The notes under the pieces are model-generated. The model saw nothing but the letters and a program-made list of their open reading frames with translations, had not been told where the DNA came from and made no database searches. This document shows, one piece after another, positions 1 through 6,838 of a stretch of 34,339 nt of DNA (within the stretch, counting starts at the first letter, position 1; every line of letters starts with the position of its first letter). Origin of the DNA: Salinarchaeum sp. (GTDB lineage: Archaea; Halobacteriota; Halobacteria; Halobacteriales; SKNY01); assembly GCA_007123105.1 (NCBI GenBank), contig SKNY01000102.1, positions 1 through 34,339 on the forward strand, given 5' to 3'. Position numbers and translations under genes: made by a program.

Positions 1-224
1 CGACAGCAGATGCACCCGTTGGACATTTCGATGATCTCTTCGTCGGCTTGCGACAGCTCGGACTGTTGTTCGACGTGGTCGACGTCGATGTTCACCTCGC
101 CCATGTCATTGACGAGGACGGCGACCTCGTGGCCGTGATCTTCGGTCAGGACGTGGTTGAGCGTGGTCGTCTTGCCGGCACCGAGTGCGCCCGAGAGGAC
201 GGTTACTGGGATCGTCTGGCTCAT
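1..224 (-). CDS. CobW/COG0523 family metal-chaperone GTPase (N-terminal part, cut by window edge)
   Basis: The minus strand from the ATG at 222-224 reads as the N-terminus of a COG0523 (CobW/ZigA/YeiR-type) G3E GTPase, and the frame stays open to the left edge, so only about 74 residues are visible. The Walker A loop GALGAGKTT lies at residues 12-20. The family signature CxCC appears as CICC at residues 71-74. In this family the CxCC cysteines bind the metal ion (Zn, Co or Ni depending on subgroup) that is delivered to a client protein using GTP. The three NikR-like regulators and the zinc transporter next door fit a metal-handling role. The metal and client cannot be told from this fragment. 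Confidence 0.9.
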   Translation of the reverse strand, partial: MSQTIPVTVLSGALGAGKTTTLNHVLTEDHGHEVAVLVNDMGEVNIDVDHVEQQSELSQADEEIIEMSNGCICC

Positions 225-260
225 CAGGTCGTGTTACGAACTGGGGGGACAAAATTGTTA

Positions 261-293
261 GTTATTACGAAATCTGGAATCTATCATAATAAC
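261..293. promoter_or_regulatory. Inverted repeat upstream of the first NikR-like gene
   Basis: GTTATTA (261-267) and TAATAAC (287-293) form a perfect 7-bp inverted repeat with a 19-bp spacer. It ends 31 bp before the start codon at 325, so it would sit over or just upstream of the expected TATA/BRE position of a leaderless haloarchaeal promoter. NikR proteins bind dyad sites with widely spaced half-sites, so autoregulation is plausible. The spacing differs from the E. coli box, and no binding evidence exists here. Confidence 0.35.
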
Positions 294-324
294 ATCTATC
301 CTGCTGGGAACCAATCGACACCAT

Positions 325-735
325 ATGCCAGTCGTCAGCGTCTCGATGCCGGACTCACTGTTACACGAACTCGATGAATTCATCGAGGACCACGGGTACA
401 GTGGTCGAAGTGAGGCGGTCAGAGAAGGCACGCGCGGGTTGCTAGAGGAGTTCGACGACCAAGATTTCGATGGACAACATGTTATTTGCGTCATCACGAC
501 CATGTTCGATCACGATTCTGGGGCGGAGGTGACGCTTTCGGAGCTTCGCCATGCGAACCAGGATCTCGTTACGTCGAACGTCCACAGTCACGCTGGGAAC
601 ACCTGTCTCGAGCTGTTCGTCGTCGAAGGAACGGTCGACGACATCAGTTCATACGTCTCCCGCCTACGTGCCGTCGACGGTGTCACAACGGTCGAATATT
701 CGGTTCTAACGGCTGATCAGTCCGTGCTAACCTAG
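325..735 (+). CDS. NikR-like ribbon-helix-helix metal-responsive regulator (copy 1)
   Basis: This 136-residue protein has the NikR layout. An N-terminal ribbon-helix-helix DNA-binding segment (SVSMPDSLLHELDEF, then GYSGRSEAVREG) is followed by an ACT-like regulatory domain. The nickel ligands of E. coli NikR (H76, H87, H89, C95) can be matched: a His after LR, eleven residues before the first His of HSH, then a Cys in CLE. However, only four residues separate the second His of HSH from the Cys, against five in the canonical site, so the loop is one residue short. It acts as a cytoplasmic transcription regulator. The targets may include the adjacent metal genes, which is an inference. It is one of three paralogs within 2.7 kb. 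Confidence 0.85.
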   Translation: MPVVSVSMPDSLLHELDEFIEDHGYSGRSEAVREGTRGLLEEFDDQDFDGQHVICVITTMFDHDSGAEVTLSELRHANQDLVTSNVHSHAGNTCLELFVVEGTVDDISSYVSRLRAVDGVTTVEYSVLTADQSVLT

Positions 736-793
736 TTGACCCAGCCGGTCCAAGTCGATCAGATCTCGATATCTTCCAACCCCCACGCGAGGA

Positions 794-1540
794 TTAGCCC
801 TCCTCGTGCAATCGAGCGATCACGTGACCGTCGTGACAGCGACAATTACAGCGGTAATATGCCGCCCGGTATCCGGCGCTCTCGAACGTATCAATGAGTG
901 CATCTGCTTGCACGCGATCCGTGATTTCGACGTTGACGATGGATTTCTGTCGCGTTTCGAGCGCATCGATGGCAGTGTCAGGATCCAGTCGTTCGGGTTG
1001 CAGCGCCTCGATGAGGATCGCTTCGACAGTCCAGTCTTCGAGAATGGGAACCTCGCCCGCATCCATCGCCGTTGTGATCGCCTCGTCTTCGTAGAAATAC
1101 TCGGCCAACTCGGGACCGTCGAATGCTCGGAGCCGCTCCCGATCCGCTTCCGTAAAGCGCGTCACGATGAGAAGGAGGTCAATGTCAGCACGGTTCGCGA
1201 TTCGTTCGTAGGTCGACACGGTGTCCAGCGTGTCAGGGGTGGCGACGACGAATGCGGTGTCGAGCGAATCAGTCCACCGTTTGAACGACTCTGGGCCTGC
1301 GTTCGCGTCTACGACTGTCCATTCTATTTCGAGTTCGGGACTTACATTGGGCTGTTGGGCCGACTCACTGCCGACGATTCCTGCAGCTTCTCCCAGCACC
1401 GCTACCTGAGTCCGATCCGAAAGCCGATCTGCAACCAGCGTGGCGACTGTCGTTTTGCCGACGTCGCTCTCACCGACAAACCCGATTCGATGCGTTAATG
1501 CGTTTGATACCGGCTGCTGACTCAGGATCTGTGACGCCAT
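794..1540 (-). CDS. CooC/MinD-like P-loop ATPase with Cys/His-rich C-terminal tail
   Basis: This 248-residue protein has a P-loop at residues 20-31 (GFVGESDVGKTT) and the general flow of a MinD/CooC-type ATPase, including the stretch VVATPDTLDTV followed by DLLLIVTRF around residues 98-129. The extra signature lysine of the KGGxGK deviant Walker A is not present. The last 20 residues contain CNCRCHDGH (231-239), a dense Cys/His cluster likely to bind metal. CooC proteins insert nickel into CO dehydrogenase, and the flanking NikR-like genes suggest a nickel or related metal role. The real client is unknown. The gene is divergent from the NikR copy 2 gene at 1632. A perfect TGATATTATCA palindrome lies at 1542-1552, directly before the start codon. 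Confidence 0.65.
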   Translation of the reverse strand: MASQILSQQPVSNALTHRIGFVGESDVGKTTVATLVADRLSDRTQVAVLGEAAGIVGSESAQQPNVSPELEIEWTVVDANAGPESFKRWTDSLDTAFVVATPDTLDTVSTYERIANRADIDLLLIVTRFTEADRERLRAFDGPELAEYFYEDEAITTAMDAGEVPILEDWTVEAILIEALQPERLDPDTAIDALETRQKSIVNVEITDRVQADALIDTFESAGYRAAYYRCNCRCHDGHVIARLHEEG

Positions 1541-1631
1541 ATGATATTATCAACTCTAATCCCTGTATTAATGATTTTTACTATTATAGACGGTAGTATT
1601 ATTAACGAGGCATGACAAGGCTTATCTGGCT

Positions 1632-2078
1632 ATGAGTATGGACGTCGTCACCGTGTCAATGCCCCCGGCGTTACGCGAACGCCTCGATGCATTCGCCGAA
1701 GCACACGACTACGAAGGCAGAAGCGCAGTCGTGCGAGAAGGGACGCGAGGGTTGTTGGACGAGTTCGAAAACACTCTCGAGGACGATCAGGTGCTCTCTG
1801 GAATCGTGGCAGTCCAGTTCACCACTCAATCCGAACGAGCTGATCAACGATTGACCGAACTGCGCCACAGTCACGACGGGCGGATCGTCGGTCATACCCA
1901 TCAATGCGTGAGTCCGGATACGTGTCTCGAGGTGTATATTCTCTCGGGGACTGTCGAGGACATCTCCACGTTTGTACAGAAGCTTCGAGCGATTTCGCAG
2001 CTAGATCACCTCGAGTATTCGCTGTTACCGATCGATGAAGCACGGGAACAGATGGGATTGGAGGCGTGTCATGACTAA
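1632..2078 (+). CDS. NikR-like metal-responsive regulator (copy 2), variant metal site
   Basis: This 148-residue NikR-like protein has an N-terminal ribbon-helix-helix (TVSMPPALRERLDAF, then YEGRSAVVREG) and an ACT-like domain. Aligned on ligand spacing, the His after LR corresponds to E. coli H76, the last His of GHTH lies eleven residues later (H87 position), the residue two further on is Cys rather than His (H89 position), and a second Cys follows after five residues (C95 position). The site is therefore His, His, Cys, Cys instead of His, His, His, Cys. This could shift metal preference towards zinc or another thiophilic metal, which is an inference. An in-frame ATG two codons downstream (1638) is an alternative start. 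An AT-rich stretch at 1597-1607 lies where a TATA box would be. Confidence 0.85.
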   Translation: MSMDVVTVSMPPALRERLDAFAEAHDYEGRSAVVREGTRGLLDEFENTLEDDQVLSGIVAVQFTTQSERADQRLTELRHSHDGRIVGHTHQCVSPDTCLEVYILSGTVEDISTFVQKLRAISQLDHLEYSLLPIDEAREQMGLEACHD

Positions 2079-2179
2079 GCCCATCGCGAATGCTTCCGGT
2101 AGTGATGGATGCATCGCCACCTCGAGAAATACAGAGACCCGGTCGAATAGCTGTCTTCAACTGAAGGTGAACTGAGGGT

Positions 2180-2578
2180 ATGGAAAGCTCCAACATGTAC
2201 CGGGAACGGATTCTGGATCACTATCGAAATCCGCGCCGCTACGGGAACCTCTCCCCGCTTACGTTCTCTCATACGGGTGAGAACGCCTCATGTGGTGACG
2301 AGCTCACCTTCGACGTCCGCCTCGCTGACGACAGTGAGACGATCGAGGAGGTTGCCTTCAGGGGCGATGGCTGTGCGATCAGTCTCGCAAGTGCGAGTAT
2401 GCTGGCAGAACAGCTCTCAGGGATGACCGTTGAAGAGGTCCGTGAACTGGACCACGAGGACGCACTCGAAAAACTCGGCGTCGAGATCTCACCGATGCGG
2501 ATCGACTGTGCGATACTGGCCGAACGCGTCGTTCAGGATGGAATCGATGAGCACGCACCCCGAGATTCTTGGGATTAG
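2180..2578 (+). CDS. SufU/IscU-like iron-sulfur scaffold or sulfur-transfer protein
   Basis: This 132-residue protein belongs to the IscU/SufU fold family. The three conserved cysteines are in order: C38 in ASCGDE with Asp40, C65 in GDGCAIS, and C110 in RIDCAIL. The layout matches archaeal SufU-like proteins, which carry a nascent Fe-S cluster or, in the zinc-bound SufU type, accept sulfur from SufS. No sufS or sufBCD gene lies in the window, so its partners are elsewhere. An in-frame ATG at 2195 ([10 protein letters not shown]) is an alternative start and matches the usual family N-terminus better. The stop overlaps the stop of the convergent NikR copy 3 gene by 4 bp. Confidence 0.85.
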   Translation: MESSNMYRERILDHYRNPRRYGNLSPLTFSHTGENASCGDELTFDVRLADDSETIEEVAFRGDGCAISLASASMLAEQLSGMTVEEVRELDHEDALEKLGVEISPMRIDCAILAERVVQDGIDEHAPRDSWD

Positions 2579-2994
2579 GAAAGACCGGAGATGTCGTCAA
2601 CTGGTAATACAGAATAATCGACGGTCAGGGTGTCTTTCGTGGCACGGATTTTTCCGACGAATGTCGAGATGTCCTCGAGTTCGCCTTCCAGCACGAATAG
2701 TTCCATGCAGTAGTGGTCACCGACGTGACTGTGAAAGTTCGACACGACCAGATCTTCGTGGTCGTGTCGCAAGTGCATCATTCGCTCTTCGACGCTGGTC
2801 GTCTCGTAATCGAAGAGGACGGTCACGATTGCCATGAGTTCGCGGTCTTCGAGTTGTTGGTCCTCAAACTCTCCAAGTAGATTCCGAACTGCCTCTCGAA
2901 CGATCTCACTTCTTCCTGTGTACCCGTGCTCTTCAGCAAACTCGTCGATTCGTTCTTCCAATTCATCCGGCATCGAGATACTAACGACACCCAT
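2575..2994 (-). CDS. NikR-like metal-responsive regulator (copy 3), canonical site
   Basis: This 139-residue NikR-like protein has a ribbon-helix-helix N-terminus ([15 protein letters not shown], then [12 protein letters not shown]) and an ACT-like C-terminal domain. The ligand set matches nickel NikR: His after LR, eleven residues to the first His of HSH, the second His of HSH, then five residues to Cys in CMEL. Of the three paralogs this one keeps both the residues and the spacing of the canonical high-affinity nickel site. It is transcribed leftwards. An AT-rich element (minus-strand reading of about 3016-3026) sits about 26 nt before the start, as expected for a leaderless mRNA. It is the best candidate for the true nickel sensor of the trio. 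Confidence 0.88.
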   Translation of the reverse strand: MGVVSISMPDELEERIDEFAEEHGYTGRSEIVREAVRNLLGEFEDQQLEDRELMAIVTVLFDYETTSVEERMMHLRHDHEDLVVSNFHSHVGDHYCMELFVLEGELEDISTFVGKIRATKDTLTVDYSVLPVDDISGLS

Positions 2995-3102
2995 GTATTA
3001 ATCGTGGCTACATGAAATAATAAATATTCATATTTTAACCGGGGCGACTGATCTGGGAATGGGAGGAGCAAAACTCTTTACGAGCGGGTGTGTACTTTTA
3101 CC

Positions 3103-3255
3103 ATGGCTTACGCCTGCTCCAGTTGCGACGCTACGTTCCAGTCAGCGGCCGGCGTCACGCAGCACGTCGCATTGCACCACAACACCTGCGCAGAATGTGA
3201 CGAACGGTTCGACGACACTGATGCCCTTCGAGACCACATCCACGAGACCCACTGA
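3103..3255 (+). CDS. Tandem C2H2 zinc-finger small protein (50 aa)
   Basis: An ATG at 3103 opens a 50-residue ORF with two classical C2H2 fingers in tandem. The first starts CSSC and has C-x2-C-x12-H-x3-H spacing. The second starts CAEC and has C-x2-C-x12-H-x4-H spacing, ending HIHETH. Nearly the whole protein is finger. Such zinc-finger microproteins occur in haloarchaea, where a few influence phenotypes such as biofilm or lipid production, but the role of this one is unknown. Its place between NikR-like regulators and the zinc-uptake operon is suggestive only. A CTTTACG sequence about 26 nt upstream could be the TATA element. Confidence 0.8.
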   Translation: MAYACSSCDATFQSAAGVTQHVALHHNTCAECDERFDDTDALRDHIHETH

Positions 3256-3487
3256 CCAAACACCGCGATATCCGAGACACAAGTGTAACCATAATCAATA
3301 GGGCCAACACACATCCCAGGGATTGAGTCCGAGCTCTTACCAACCACCCTGCCTTCTTTCAGCGTAGCTGCGTTCACCCATGACTCGTTGAGCTGTGCTT
3401 CCAACCCCAGAACGTGACGGACACCCAGAGGTAGCTGTTATTCACGGAAAGGGCTGGAAAGCCATGTTAGGACCCGAAACTACTGGA
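3256..3487. other. Intergenic stretch, nothing recognised
   Basis: This 232-bp gap lies between the zinc-finger gene and the convergent znuB-like gene. I see no intact ORF with protein-like composition, no RNA gene and no clear terminator hairpin. Reading frames on the minus strand (3108-3404) have unconvincing composition. Confidence 0.4.
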
Positions 3488-4579
3488 TCAATGGATCGAT
3501 ATCGACGGTACCGAACGATTGGAGACGAAGATCGCAAGCAAGTAAATAGCGATCGCGACTACAACAATTGACCCACCCGACGGGAGGCCCTGCTGGATCG
3601 ACACACCGAAGCCGGCCAGAATCGACAGCTCTCCGAACAAAATCGAGAGATACAGCGTCTCCCGAAAGCTGTTCGCCACCTGCGAGGCGGCAGCGACCGG
3701 AACCACGAGCATCGCGGCGACGAGGATCACCCCGAGTATCTGCATCGCTCCGACCACGACCACAGCCGTCAACACGATCAGTAATGTGTTGTAGCGATTG
3801 ACGTTCAGTTGTGCGACGCGAGCTGCTTGTTCGTCGAACGTGATGAACAACAATTGCTTGTAGGACGAGGCCACGACGGCAACGACGACAATTGTGATGA
3901 TCGCCATCAGTTGCGCACCTTCAGGCGTGACGAAAGCGATACTCCCGAAGAGATATGATTCGATGTCGATTGCGATCGTCATCATCCCCCGTCCGTAGCT
4001 GATGAGGAGCGTCCCGATAGCGAAACTCCCGCTGAGCATGATCGCGATCGGGACGTCGCCGTATGTATTCGTCCGTTCAGCAAGCCACTGCACACCGAGC
4101 GCACCGATGATCCCGACGACGAGTGCGATGAGGAGTAACGACCCTCGCCACCCAGCAAGCGCACTGAACAGCACGCCGACTGCCACTCCAGCGAAGGCCG
4201 TGTGCGCTAGCGTTTCTCCGATAAGCGCCATCTCTCGGTGAACGAGGAATACGCCGATGACCGGCGCGGCGATGCCTATCAACACGCCGGTTGCCAGTGA
4301 TTGCCACATGAACGGGTGCTTGAAGACGTTCGTCCCGAGATAGAAGTCCATCCATTGACCGCCGACTAGGAACTGCTCGTAGAGAACCGTCCCGTACTGG
4401 TAGTCCCGGAGCCAGTAGAGTAGGATAAATCCGACCATCAGGAATGCGATGAGGCCAGTGACGGCAAGCCCAACGTGTTCGACGGTCCGTCTCCCTGGGA
4501 GGATCGCCTGAATGCGAGTGCGAGCACGGCTGGTGGTTGATTCGTCCTCGGTGTCGGTGCGAAGCGTATCTAGACTCAT
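3488..4579 (-). CDS. znuB: Zinc/manganese ABC transporter permease (ZnuB-like, ABC-3 family)
   Basis: This 363-residue integral membrane protein has hydrophobic segments from about residue 36 to the C-terminus. It carries the ABC-3 family hallmark HREMALIGETLAHTAFAG around residues 110-130 (first His to last Gly), which lies at the interface with the ATPase and is highly conserved in ZnuB/MntB/TroC permeases. The N-terminal 30 or so residues are hydrophilic and rich in Arg and Thr, an extension before the first membrane helix. It is the last gene of the minus-strand operon with the substrate-binding protein and ATPase and begins 2 bp after the ATPase stop. Zinc is the favoured substrate because the partner proteins are so His-rich. 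Manganese cannot be excluded. Confidence 0.9.
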   Translation of the reverse strand: MSLDTLRTDTEDESTTSRARTRIQAILPGRRTVEHVGLAVTGLIAFLMVGFILLYWLRDYQYGTVLYEQFLVGGQWMDFYLGTNVFKHPFMWQSLATGVLIGIAAPVIGVFLVHREMALIGETLAHTAFAGVAVGVLFSALAGWRGSLLLIALVVGIIGALGVQWLAERTNTYGDVPIAIMLSGSFAIGTLLISYGRGMMTIAIDIESYLFGSIAFVTPEGAQLMAIITIVVVAVVASSYKQLLFITFDEQAARVAQLNVNRYNTLLIVLTAVVVVGAMQILGVILVAAMLVVPVAAASQVANSFRETLYLSILFGELSILAGFGVSIQQGLPSGGSIVVVAIAIYLLAIFVSNRSVPSISIH

Positions 4580-4581
4580 TG

Positions 4582-5322
4582 TCAGTGATCGTGTTCGATG
4601 ATGCGGCTCGCCGTGCCGTACGCGTCAGTGAGCGCATCGCTTTCGAGAAACGACGTAGTATCTCCGTGATGGTACAGGTCCCGGTTGAGACACGCGATGT
4701 GATCGACGTGTTCGGTCACCACGCCAATATCGTGCTCGATCAGGACGATCGTGATCCCCTGTCGATTGAGATCGTCCAGTAGGTCGTAAAACTGCTCGCG
4801 TGACTCCGCGTCGACGCCAACAGTCGGTTCGTCAAGTGCGAGGAGCTCGGCTTCCGAGGCAAGTGCGCGCGCGATGAACGTTCGTTGCCGCTGGCCACCT
4901 GACAATTCGTTGAGTCGCCGATCGGCGAGGTCGGTGATGTCAACGGTTTCCAATGCCTCTTCTACAGTCTCGCGATCCATTGGATCAAGTCGAGATCGTC
5001 CACGGTGGGCGAACCGGCCCATGGTCACCACTTCACGGACCGTGACCGGCATCGTGGATCCGCGATTCGTTGACTGTTGTGAGACGTATCCGATCCGCTC
5101 ACCCGCTTCGAACTCGTCGAGTGGCTTCCCGAACAGGTTGACCGAGCCGGTGTCAGGCTCTAATAACCCCAACATGAGGTGTAAGAGCGTCGTCTTCCCT
5201 GAGCCGTTCGGCCCGATTAACCCGAGAAAATCACCGCGTTCGATCGTGAGCGACACGTCTCGAACCGCGACAGTTTCGCCGTATGCAAACGTAACGTCCT
5301 GAATGTCGACTATCGGAGGCAT
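4582..5322 (-). CDS. znuC: Zinc ABC transporter ATP-binding protein (ZnuC-like)
   Basis: From the ATG at 5320-5322 this is a 246-residue ABC ATPase, the usual length for ZnuC. It shows Walker A GPNGSGKTT, the signature LSGGQRQR, Walker B LLALDEP and the switch His in LIEHDIG. The frame is open further upstream to 5430, but that part overlaps the end of the substrate-binding protein gene and has no family character, so the internal ATG (MPPIVDIQDV) is chosen. It hydrolyses ATP in the cytoplasm to drive metal uptake through the permease encoded next to it. The C-terminus ends in a short His-containing tail (IIEHDH). Confidence 0.93.
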   Translation of the reverse strand: MPPIVDIQDVTFAYGETVAVRDVSLTIERGDFLGLIGPNGSGKTTLLHLMLGLLEPDTGSVNLFGKPLDEFEAGERIGYVSQQSTNRGSTMPVTVREVVTMGRFAHRGRSRLDPMDRETVEEALETVDITDLADRRLNELSGGQRQRTFIARALASEAELLALDEPTVGVDAESREQFYDLLDDLNRQGITIVLIEHDIGVVTEHVDHIACLNRDLYHHGDTTSFLESDALTDAYGTASRIIEHDH

Positions 5323-5416
5323 TGTGGCTTGACGTGTCGTGATGTATGTGGCTGTCGGACTGGATATTGCTGTCTTCGACGACGACCAGACGCGTCGCGG
5401 CGTCGGTAACGTTCGA

Positions 5417-6823
5417 TCACTCTTCCGCACCGAGTGCTGCCGTAAGCGACGGGATGTTAATCTCTTCCATCTGCTCGACCCATCCCCACTCGTTTTCGGC
5501 CCATTCCTGAGTCGTGCCTTCGGCAGGTGTGAGTGGTGCGACGTCGGTTGCGGAGCTATTCTCGACGATCGTTTCCGCGAGCGGCGGGATTTCCGTATCG
5601 GGATCCGGCGTCTCGAAGGGATCGTACAGGATCGTGTCGATCCCGTGTTCGTCTACGAGCTCGATCGTTGTGGCGATGTCTTCCTGGCTCGGTGATTGGT
5701 CCGGCGAAATCCCAGTCGGTGAATGTAGCTCGAACCCGTACCGATGTTCGAGATACTGGAAGGAGTCGTGCCCTGCGAAGACGGCCGTAGAGTGAGCGGC
5801 GTTTGCAGCGAGATCCTCAAACTGGGCGTGAACGTCGTCGAGTCGGCTCTTGTAGGACTCGGCGTTCGATTCGAACGTGTCTGCGTTGTCCGGGTCGATT
5901 GCGGAGAGTCCGTCGACGACGTTGTCGATGACCTGTTGGGCAAGGATCGGATCGACCCAGACGTGGGGGTCGTAGAACTCGTCGAGTTCCGCTTGCTCGA
6001 TCTCATCGACGACCTCGACGTCCATCGACGCCTCGTCGGTCTCCCAGAGCACCTCCCCGTCGTGGACGAGCTGGAAGACGACGAGGGTACGACCCGTTTC
6101 CTGGCCGATGAGATGGATATGATCTCCGTGGGACTCGATCTCGACGATTCCTTCGGGAGCGTTCTCTGTGAGCCGGGCGTCGAACTGGAACGGTTCGTCG
6201 TCACCGAGCGGAAGCACTCGACCCTGGTCGTCCTCGAAGACTGCTCGCAAAGAAACGCGACCGTCGATCGGTATTTCGGGAATCCCGCCGTGCCAGTGAT
6301 CGACGTGCCAATACGCCGAGACGCCGCCCGTATTTCTGTCGATAATGTCGAACCCCCCGACTTCCACGGTCTGCGGATCCCAGTCGTGGTCGTGATCCGG
6401 TTCGACATCCGAATCGGAATCGAACGCCAACAGCTGGTCGCGCGTGAATCCAGTCAATCCGTCGATGACGGCGATATCGTCGTAATCGCGCTCGAGTTGC
6501 GCTGCCACGTCCTGTGCCCACCGGAACTCGGGCGTATCGAGGTAGACGAACACGTCTGTACCGGCGATGTCTCGGGTGAGGTCCCCTTCGGGTTCCCAAC
6601 CGTGGCCCATCCGCCCGACTGGAACCGGATTCTCGAACGTGAGAGCGTCGCCAGCAACTTGCTCGGCCCAGTCCCAGAGGGTGAAGAACGCTGCGTACCC
6701 GGACGGATCATCGTCTGCTCCGGCTTCACCGCCCGGGGGCGAGCTACAGCCGGCGAGCGATCCGAGTACAGCAGCTCCCAACCCGCCTTTCAGGGCGGAT
6801 CGACGTGTGAGTTCCATAGTCAA
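5417..6823 (-). CDS. znuA: Zinc ABC transporter substrate-binding lipoprotein (ZnuA-like) with inserted His-rich domain
   Basis: This 468-residue lipoprotein starts with a twin-arginine-like signal (LTRRSALKGG) and a lipobox LAGC (Cys26). ZnuA landmarks are visible: H74 in GHGWEP, H287 in DPHVWVDP, H352 in AGHDSF and D401 in ILYDPFE, the positions expected for the metal site of cluster A-I binding proteins. Between the N-lobe and DPHVWVDP, where ordinary ZnuA has a short His-rich loop, lies a domain of about 125 residues (150-274). It contains VDHWHGG and SHGDHIHLIG and is plainly homologous to the two repeats of the lipoprotein encoded 15 bp upstream. The insertion makes the protein some 130-170 residues longer than typical ZnuA. 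An alternative start is the ATG two codons in. Confidence 0.92.
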   Translation of the reverse strand: MTMELTRRSALKGGLGAAVLGSLAGCSSPPGGEAGADDDPSGYAAFFTLWDWAEQVAGDALTFENPVPVGRMGHGWEPEGDLTRDIAGTDVFVYLDTPEFRWAQDVAAQLERDYDDIAVIDGLTGFTRDQLLAFDSDSDVEPDHDHDWDPQTVEVGGFDIIDRNTGGVSAYWHVDHWHGGIPEIPIDGRVSLRAVFEDDQGRVLPLGDDEPFQFDARLTENAPEGIVEIESHGDHIHLIGQETGRTLVVFQLVHDGEVLWETDEASMDVEVVDEIEQAELDEFYDPHVWVDPILAQQVIDNVVDGLSAIDPDNADTFESNAESYKSRLDDVHAQFEDLAANAAHSTAVFAGHDSFQYLEHRYGFELHSPTGISPDQSPSQEDIATTIELVDEHGIDTILYDPFETPDPDTEIPPLAETIVENSSATDVAPLTPAEGTTQEWAENEWGWVEQMEEINIPSLTAALGAEE

Positions 6824-6838
6824 CGATTCGGCAGGTGC

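Noticed and set aside
3256-3487. Possible remnant of an IS200/IS605-type element between the zinc-finger gene and znuB
   Set aside because: A minus-strand fragment faintly recalls the end of a TnpB gene, but no catalytic motif, hairpin end or repeat supports it.
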